Assembly (NCBI GenBank): GCA_017987115.1
Contig: JAGNUG010000016.1
Location: 1-47,514 of the forward strand
Reading direction: 5' to 3'
From: Flavobacteriales bacterium
GTDB taxonomy: Bacteria > Bacteroidota > Bacteroidia > Flavobacteriales_F > PHOS-HE28
Length of the DNA stretch: 47,514 bases
Positions 42,910 through 47,514 of this stretch are shown here, one piece after another. The notes beneath the pieces are model-generated. The model saw only the letters and a list, made by a program, of their open reading frames with translations. It ran no database searches and was not told the origin of the DNA. The position numbers and the translations under genes are program-made. Each line of letters opens with the position of its first letter. Position 1 is the first letter of the stretch.

Positions 42910-45900
42910 CTATCCGTGGCACTGCTTGTATTTCTTGCCGCTTCCACAAGGACACGGATCGTTACGCCCGATCTTCTTTTCTACACGCACAGGTTCAATT
43001 GGCTGGCGCTGCTGTTGCGGTGGCATAGCGCCACGGCCAGGCGCTGCAGCGCGTGCTGTTGCTGCTGGGCGGGTTGCCGTTGCTGTACTTGAAGAGGATC
43101 CCTGTGTAGGAATATCCGTTCGGCTTGTCTGTAATCGCTGCTGCGGTGCGCGAGGCTCCTGCGCTTGCTGAACGTTCGGTTGAGCTGCAGGTAGACCAGC
43201 TTTGGCCAAGAACCCGATCACATCTCCGTTCATGCGCTCCATCATTGATTTGAAGAGTTCGAAACTCTCCAATTTATAGATCAGCAAGGGATCTTTTTGC
43301 TCAATGCTCGCATTCTGCACACTGCGACGCAATTCATCCATCTCGCGCAAGTGCTCTTTCCACTCGTTGTCGATCGTCGCCAAGGTGATGTATTTCTCGA
43401 TGCTTGCGATCAGTTCTCGTCCTTCGCTCTTATAACTCTTTTGCAGATTGCTCACGACCTGTATGGTCTTCAACCCATCGGTGATCGGAACCACGATGTT
43501 CTCATATTGCTGGCCTTGGTTCAAGAACACATCCGTCAATACCGGCATGGCCTGTTTTGCGATCTGGTTCGTATGCCGCTCATAGCTCTTCAATGCTGCA
43601 GCGTACACGCGCTCGGTAACCTCATCGGTCTTCAATCGCTTGAATTCCTCTGCGTTAACGGGACTTTCCGTGAAAAGTCTTCGGAAAAGATCCAATTCGA
43701 ATCCTTCGTAATCACCTTCTTGATGGTATTCGTTAACCAGATTGGCACTTACGTCGTAGAACATGCTCAGGATGTCCAGCTTCAACCGTTCGCCGAACAA
43801 AGCATGGTGCCTCCGTTTGTAGATAACGGTCCGCTGGCTGTTCATTACGTCATCATACTCCAACAGTCGCTTTCGTATTCCGAAGTTGTTCTCCTCTACT
43901 TTTTTCTGTGCACGTTCAATGCTCGCGGTGACCATGCTGTGTTGGATCACCTCGCCTTCCTTCAAGCCCAAGCGGTCCATCAGTTTGCTGATCCGTTCAC
44001 TATTGAACAAACGCATCAGCTCATCTTCCAGCGATACATAGAACTGGGATGACCCAGGATCTCCTTGACGACCCGCACGACCGCGCAACTGTCTATCCAC
44101 ACGGCGACTGTCATGCTTCTCCGTACCAATGATCGCGAGACCACCAGCAGCTACAACCCCAGGCCCGAGCTTGATGTCCGTACCACGACCAGCCATGTTG
44201 GTAGCGATCGTAACCGTTCCGGATAGTCCGGCTTGCTGAACGATCTCCGCCTCACGTTGGTGCTGTTTCGCGTTCAGTACGTTGTGCGGGATGTTGCGCA
44301 TCTTGAGCATCTTGCTCATCAATTCGCTGACCTCAACGCTTGTTGTACCCACCAGAACAGGTCGTCCTTTTTCGCGCAATGCCACGATCTCGTCGATCAC
44401 CGCGTTGTATTTCTCGCGCTTCGTTTTGAAGACCATGTCCTCCGCATCACCACGTGCGATCGGACGGTTGGTCGGGATCACCATCACATCCAATTTGTAG
44501 ATGTCCCAGAGTTCCTGTGCCTCGGTTTCCGCCGTTCCGGTCATACCCGCCAGCTTGTGGTACATGCGGAAATAGTTCTGCAAGGTCACGGTAGCATAGG
44601 TCTGCGTTGCGGCTTCTACTTTAACTTTTTCTTTGCTTTCTATCGCTTGGTGCAGGCCATCGCTGTATCGACGGCCATCGAGGATACGACCGGTCTGCTC
44701 GTCAACGATCTTCACTTTCCCATCCATCACCACGTACTCCACGTCCATTTCGTAGAGCGCGTAGGCGCGGATCAATTGGTTCACCGTATGGATGCGTTCG
44801 CTCTTGATCCCAAAATCACGCAAGAGTTCATCTTTCCGTTTTGCTTTTTCCTCTGTGGTGGCAGCGCTTTTCTCGATCTCCGCAATGCCCGCTCCCACAT
44901 CGGTCATGATGAAGAAGTTGCTGTCGTTCGAATCTCGACTGATCAGATCCACACCTTTTTCCGTGAGTTCGATACCGTGCTGTTTCTCGTCGATGGTGAA
45001 GTACAGTTCCGCATCCACCTTCGGCATTTCTTTTCCTTGGTCCTGGAGGTAGTAGTTCTCCGTTTTCTGCAAATGCGCACGAACTCCTCCTTCACTCAGG
45101 AACTTGATCAACGCATTGTTCTTTGGCAAGCCTCGGTGGGCACGCAACAACGCCATTCCTCCAACTTCCAATTGCTCCTTTGTGGCCGAGCCATCGCTGA
45201 TCCCTTTCAGATTCTCCTTCGCTTCAGTGAGCAATTTGGTCACGAGCTTTTTCTGCACGTTATAGAGATTCTCTACACGTGGTTTGTACTCATCGAATTG
45301 ATGAATGTCTCCTTTCGGAGTTGGGCCACTGATGATCAGCGGTGTACGGGCATCGTCCACAAGTACGCTATCCACTTCATCCACTATTGCGAAATGGTGT
45401 TTACGTTGTACCAAAGCGCTAGGTGCATGCGCCATGTTATCACGCAAGTAGTCGAAGCCGAATTCGTTGTTCGTTCCATAGGTGATATCGGCCATATAGG
45501 CCTTACGCCGTTCCGCACTGTTCGGTTCATGCTTGTCGATGCAATCCACACTGAGCCCATGGAATTCGTGCAACGGCCCCATCCACTCAGCATCACGTTT
45601 GGCCAAGTAATCGTTCACGGTGACCAAATGCACACCGCGACCAGGTAATGCGTTGAGGTAAACGGGCAATGTGCTCACCAGTGTTTTTCCTTCACCGGTG
45701 CTCATCTCCGCGATCTTGCCTTTGTGCATGGCCCAACCGCCGATCAACTGCACATCATAGTGCAACATATCCCAAGTAATAGGAACGCCAGCCGCCATCC
45801 ATGTATTCTTCCATATGGCATGATCCCCTTCAATGCGGATCTCATTTTGTCGTTTGGTGGCCAGTTCGCGGTCCATATCCGTAGCACGAACACGGATCTC

Positions 45901-46281
45901 CTTGTTCTCCTTGAAACGGCGCGCGGTTTCCTTAACCACCGCGAATGCTTCTGGCAGGATCTCCAACAAGACCTCTTCAATATCCTTTACACTCTGTTCC
46001 AGGATCTTGTCGATCTCTTCGTAACGCTGCTCCCTGTCCTGGATATCCATACGCGGATCTTCCTCGATCTCATTACGCAGCGCGATGACCTTATCATCAC
46101 TTTCCTTGGTCCGTTCAGCAATACGTGCTTTCAACGTGGTGGTCCGTTCACGCAGTTCATCGTTACTCAATCCGGCCAGCTTCACGAATTCCGCATTGGT
46201 CAGCTCCACGATCGGTGTAGCCTCCTTTAGATCACGCGTGGCTTTATCGCCGAATACTTTCTTTATCAATGTACCGAACAT
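42910..46281 (-). CDS. secA: Protein translocase ATPase SecA
   Basis: A 1123-residue motor that drives preproteins through SecYEG. Walker A is 'MSTGEGKTL' (193-201) and Walker B '[20 protein letters not shown]' follows. The preprotein cross-linking domain is longer than in E. coli and explains most of the extra ~220 residues, as is usual in Bacteroidota. The second ATPase fold has '[13 protein letters not shown]', '[14 protein letters not shown]' and '[29 protein letters not shown]'. The helical scaffold is followed by a low-complexity Gln/Pro/Ala/Thr/Arg linker (about 1035-1100) and the zinc-binding SEC-C tail '[17 protein letters not shown]', which contacts SecB or ribosomes in other bacteria. 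A -7 box lies about 69 bases upstream. Confidence 0.97.
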   Translation of the reverse strand: MFGTLIKKVFGDKATRDLKEATPIVELTNAEFVKLAGLSNDELRERTTTLKARIAERTKESDDKVIALRNEIEEDPRMDIQDREQRYEEIDKILEQSVKDIEEVLLEILPEAFAVVKETARRFKENKEIRVRATDMDRELATKRQNEIRIEGDHAIWKNTWMAAGVPITWDMLHYDVQLIGGWAMHKGKIAEMSTGEGKTLVSTLPVYLNALPGRGVHLVTVNDYLAKRDAEWMGPLHEFHGLSVDCIDKHEPNSAERRKAYMADITYGTNNEFGFDYLRDNMAHAPSALVQRKHHFAIVDEVDSVLVDDARTPLIISGPTPKGDIHQFDEYKPRVENLYNVQKKLVTKLLTEAKENLKGISDGSATKEQLEVGGMALLRAHRGLPKNNALIKFLSEGGVRAHLQKTENYYLQDQGKEMPKVDAELYFTIDEKQHGIELTEKGVDLISRDSNDSNFFIMTDVGAGIAEIEKSAATTEEKAKRKDELLRDFGIKSERIHTVNQLIRAYALYEMDVEYVVMDGKVKIVDEQTGRILDGRRYSDGLHQAIESKEKVKVEAATQTYATVTLQNYFRMYHKLAGMTGTAETEAQELWDIYKLDVMVIPTNRPIARGDAEDMVFKTKREKYNAVIDEIVALREKGRPVLVGTTSVEVSELMSKMLKMRNIPHNVLNAKQHQREAEIVQQAGLSGTVTIATNMAGRGTDIKLGPGVVAAGGLAIIGTEKHDSRRVDRQLRGRAGRQGDPGSSQFYVSLEDELMRLFNSERISKLMDRLGLKEGEVIQHSMVTASIERAQKKVEENNFGIRKRLLEYDDVMNSQRTVIYKRRHHALFGERLKLDILSMFYDVSANLVNEYHQEGDYEGFELDLFRRLFTESPVNAEEFKRLKTDEVTERVYAAALKSYERHTNQIAKQAMPVLTDVFLNQGQQYENIVVPITDGLKTIQVVSNLQKSYKSEGRELIASIEKYITLATIDNEWKEHLREMDELRRSVQNASIEQKDPLLIYKLESFELFKSMMERMNGDVIGFLAKAGLPAAQPNVQQAQEPRAPQQRLQTSRTDIPTQGSSSSTATATRPAATARAAAPGRGAMPPQQQRQPIEPVRVEKKIGRNDPCPCGSGKKYKQCHG

Positions 46282-46349
46282 GGATCGATGGTGTGTTGGT
46301 GGTGTTGGGCGTATCGCAATCCGATAGGGCCCCGATTTTATAAGGTTGG

Positions 46350-46357
46350 CAAAGGTA
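46350..46357 (-). promoter_or_regulatory. Candidate -7 box for secA
   Basis: TACCTTTG on the minus strand matches TAnnTTTG, 68 bases before the secA ATG. No TTG lies at the expected distance upstream. Confidence 0.4.
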
Positions 46358-46423
46358 ACCGGATCGTGGTGTGCACAGACCTTGCCGGATCAATGAGTCT
46401 GCCAAGGCGTCAGCTACTGAACG

Positions 46424-46458
46424 CAAAAGCCCCCTCGCTTCTGGCGAGAGGGCTTTTG
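46424..46458 (-). terminator. Terminator downstream of the 73-residue gene
   Basis: A 15-base stem (46424-46438 with 46444-46458) and a 5-base loop. On the plus strand one position is a C.A mismatch, but in minus-strand RNA it becomes a G.U pair, so the hairpin is complete only for transcripts from the gene ending at 46473, 15 bases away. The 3' side of the stem ends in UUUUG. Confidence 0.75.
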
Positions 46459-46472
46459 TGGATCAAGTCCGT

Positions 46473-46694
46473 TCAGTATTCGTCCTCGTTGAAGAAAAAG
46501 TCCTCTTTCGACGGATAATCCGGCCAAATATCTTCAATGGTCTCGAATACTTCTTCATCGTCCTCAATGGCCTGAAGGTTCTCCACTACTTCCAGTGGAG
46601 CGCCAGTACGCATTGCAAAATCAATAAGCTCATCCTTGGTGGCAGGCCACGGGGCGTCCTCCAAATATGAAGCAAGTTCTAAGGTCCAGTACAT
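46473..46694 (-). CDS. DUF2795-type small acidic protein
   Basis: A 73-residue soluble protein with 'MYWTLELASYLEDAPWPATKDELIDFAMRTGAP' as its conserved part, matching the short DUF2795 helical fold ('L..yL....yPaTk.eLi..A...gap..v...L..l'). This is followed by a strongly acidic tail ('IEDDEEVFETIEDIWPDYP'). Relatives are common in Bacteroidota, but the function is unknown. It has its own candidate -7 box and a terminator, so it can be a single-gene transcript, although read-through from the adenosyltransferase gene upstream is possible. Confidence 0.82.
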   Translation of the reverse strand: MYWTLELASYLEDAPWPATKDELIDFAMRTGAPLEVVENLQAIEDDEEVFETIEDIWPDYPSKEDFFFNEDEY

Positions 46695-46728
46695 GTATTC
46701 GCTTTCTTAGCGTCTGTGAAATTGGCCG

Positions 46729-46736
46729 CAAATATA
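46729..46736 (-). promoter_or_regulatory. Candidate -7 box for the DUF2795 gene
   Basis: TATATTTG on the minus strand matches TAnnTTTG and ends 34 bases before the ATG at 46694. No clear -33 TTG. Confidence 0.4.
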
Positions 46737-46787
46737 GGTTTTAGGATATTCCGCTCGACGATAGCTGGGTTGCCTGCCGTAAATCCA

Positions 46788-47339
46788 CTACTGGCGCGGG
46801 GTCCATGGCGTGTCACTGACCCCATTGCGGTGCGCTATGCTTCTAGCGAGTACGAAAAGGAGGTCGCTGAGACGATTCAAATAGCGCACTACGATCTCAG
46901 GAACGGGTTCTTCGGATGCTAATCTGACGACCATACGCTCCGCCCTTCGACACACCGTTCGGCAGATATGCGCTTGTGATGATGCCATATCACCTCCAGG
47001 TAGAATGAAATTCCGCATTTCCGGAAGTTCTGCGTCCATCCGATCCATTTCGGATTCCAACTGCGTTATGTGCGGTTCGGTTATCGCCGGTACTTTGAAC
47101 TTTTCGGCTTGCTCTTCCGTCCCACTTGCCAATCGTGAACCAAGGCTGAAGAGTGTTGCTTGGATCGGCTTCAGTTGCTCATCAAGTTCACCTTTCGCAA
47201 AGTCGCGTAACAATCCGATATGACTGTTCAGCTCATCGATCGTACCATAAGACTCAATGCGCAAACTGTCTTTAGGTACACGATCGCCACCCAATAAGCT
47301 GGTCTGGCCTTTATCTCCTGTTCGGGTATAGATCTTCAT
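46788..47339 (-). CDS. Cob(I)alamin adenosyltransferase, PduO type
   Basis: A 183-residue ATP:cob(I)alamin adenosyltransferase that makes adenosylcobalamin. The N-terminal ATP-binding 'MKIYTRTGDKGQTSLLGGDRVPKDSLRIESYGTIDELNS' region is diagnostic. Later conserved parts are 'FILPGGDMASSQAHICRTVCRRAER' (with the conserved Arg that contacts cobalamin-side elements) and 'YLNRLSDLLFVLAR'. The ATG at 47339 is the family start. The frame upstream up to 47432 reads into the transposase gene end and is not part of the protein. The cobalamin-dependent enzyme that would use the product is not in the window. Confidence 0.93.
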   Translation of the reverse strand: MKIYTRTGDKGQTSLLGGDRVPKDSLRIESYGTIDELNSHIGLLRDFAKGELDEQLKPIQATLFSLGSRLASGTEEQAEKFKVPAITEPHITQLESEMDRMDAELPEMRNFILPGGDMASSQAHICRTVCRRAERMVVRLASEEPVPEIVVRYLNRLSDLLFVLARSIAHRNGVSDTPWTPRQ

Positions 47340-47398
47340 GGGGTGTAAAGGTGAGGAAGAACGATCGGTCCAATTGTGAAATGGTATTAGAAGCCATC

Positions 47399-47514
47399 TC
47401 AAAAATAACTCTTGAGAACGATCATCACACATGCCAGTTGTACCATACCCAAGAAGAGATGTGCATGGTATTCGTACCTAACGAATGTACGGCGCGAGTT
47501 AAATAGCCACGCGA
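47399..47514 (-). mobile_element. IS5-type transposase, C-terminal fragment (cut by window edge)
   Basis: Translation of the minus strand from the right edge gives 38 codons to a TGA at 47401-47399: 'AWLFNSRRTFVRYEYHAHLF' followed by 'LGMVQLACVMIVLKSYF'. This matches the end of IS5-family DDE transposases ('..WLFNFRRL.VRYE......F..L..A.I.....'). The frame is open at the edge, so most of the element lies outside. The insertion end is expected between about 47380 and 47398, perhaps within 'GAGATGGCTTCTAAT' read on the minus strand, but the terminal inverted repeat and target duplication cannot be checked without the other end. Confidence 0.75.

Noticed and set aside
44233-45648. 471-codon open frame on the plus strand inside secA
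   Set aside because: It lies fully antisense to a certain secA gene, has a composition with many His/Phe/Val typical of a mirror frame, and has no recognisable domain. Similar long mirror frames occur opposite recQ, pabB and others.
47340-47432. N-terminal extension of the adenosyltransferase to 47432
   Set aside because: The extra codons read through the end of the transposase gene and the presumed IS end. The conserved protein starts at 47339.
1-47514. tRNA, rRNA or CRISPR arrays
   Set aside because: No cloverleaf-like or rRNA sequence was recognised, and no regularly spaced direct repeats were seen by eye. A covariance-model search would be needed for small RNAs.

Overview
The window is chromosomal DNA of a Bacteroidota bacterium, most likely a member of the Flavobacteriales or a close relative. 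Four lines of evidence support this. It carries type IX secretion (T9SS) components and several T9SS cargo proteins with C-terminal sorting domains. It has families that are largely Bacteroidota-specific (the TolB-like protein with a C-terminal barrel, a DUF5686 protein, a long SecA with a SEC-C tail, a RecQ of about 730 residues). Candidate promoters match the Bacteroidota form TTG-N17-23-TAnnTTTG. Shine-Dalgarno sequences are mostly absent. Genes are densely packed, with many ATGA or TAATG overlaps. No rRNA, tRNA, CRISPR array or prophage was seen, and no gap between genes exceeds 300 bases.

Layout. 1-2909 (+): the end of a TolB-like barrel protein, a half-length TauE/SafE permease and an M20 amidohydrolase. 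3001-10920 (-): three consecutive T9SS cargo genes, including one of 1857 residues, probably one operon. 11201-13792 (-): recQ and a small unknown gene, separated by a repeat-derived hairpin. 14055-18111 (+): tatC, a DUF5686 outer membrane protein and lptB. 18114-19238 (-): pssA then purS. 19341-27332 (+): a PorV/PorQ-family protein, the C25-peptidase PorU2-like protein and lnt. 27329-28693 (-): another secreted protein. 28855-31739 (+): pabB, tilS and a small conserved gene. 31823-34330 (+): a free-standing DsbD-alpha-like domain and full DsbD. 34521-36663 (+): gmhA and the YifB/ComM ATPase. 36877-40109 (+): a secreted TonB-C protein, a GNAT/FemAB-like protein and a YdjM-like membrane protein. 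40245-42839 (-): DUF1761, LysE-type exporter and two outer-membrane barrel candidates. 42910-47339 (-): secA, a small DUF2795-type gene and a PduO-type cobalamin adenosyltransferase. 47399-47514 (-): the 3' end of an IS5-type transposase.

Functional theme. Much of the window concerns the cell envelope: export across the inner membrane (SecA, TatC), lipoprotein acylation (Lnt), LPS transport (LptB) and a heptose precursor (GmhA), phospholipid synthesis (PssA), periplasmic thiol chemistry (DsbD), and T9SS maturation (PorU2-like, PorV/Q-like) next to several likely T9SS substrates. The remainder is housekeeping: RecQ, TilS, PabB, PurS, PduO.

No clearly new multi-gene system such as a defence island or biosynthetic cluster was found. 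The points most worth checking are the coupled PorV/Q-PorU2 pair, the cargo operon with its giant hybrid protein, the tandem DsbD-alpha domains behind a palindrome-containing promoter, several promoters placed so close to the start codon that transcripts may be leaderless, two strong intergenic hairpins, and the IS end just upstream of the adenosyltransferase gene.
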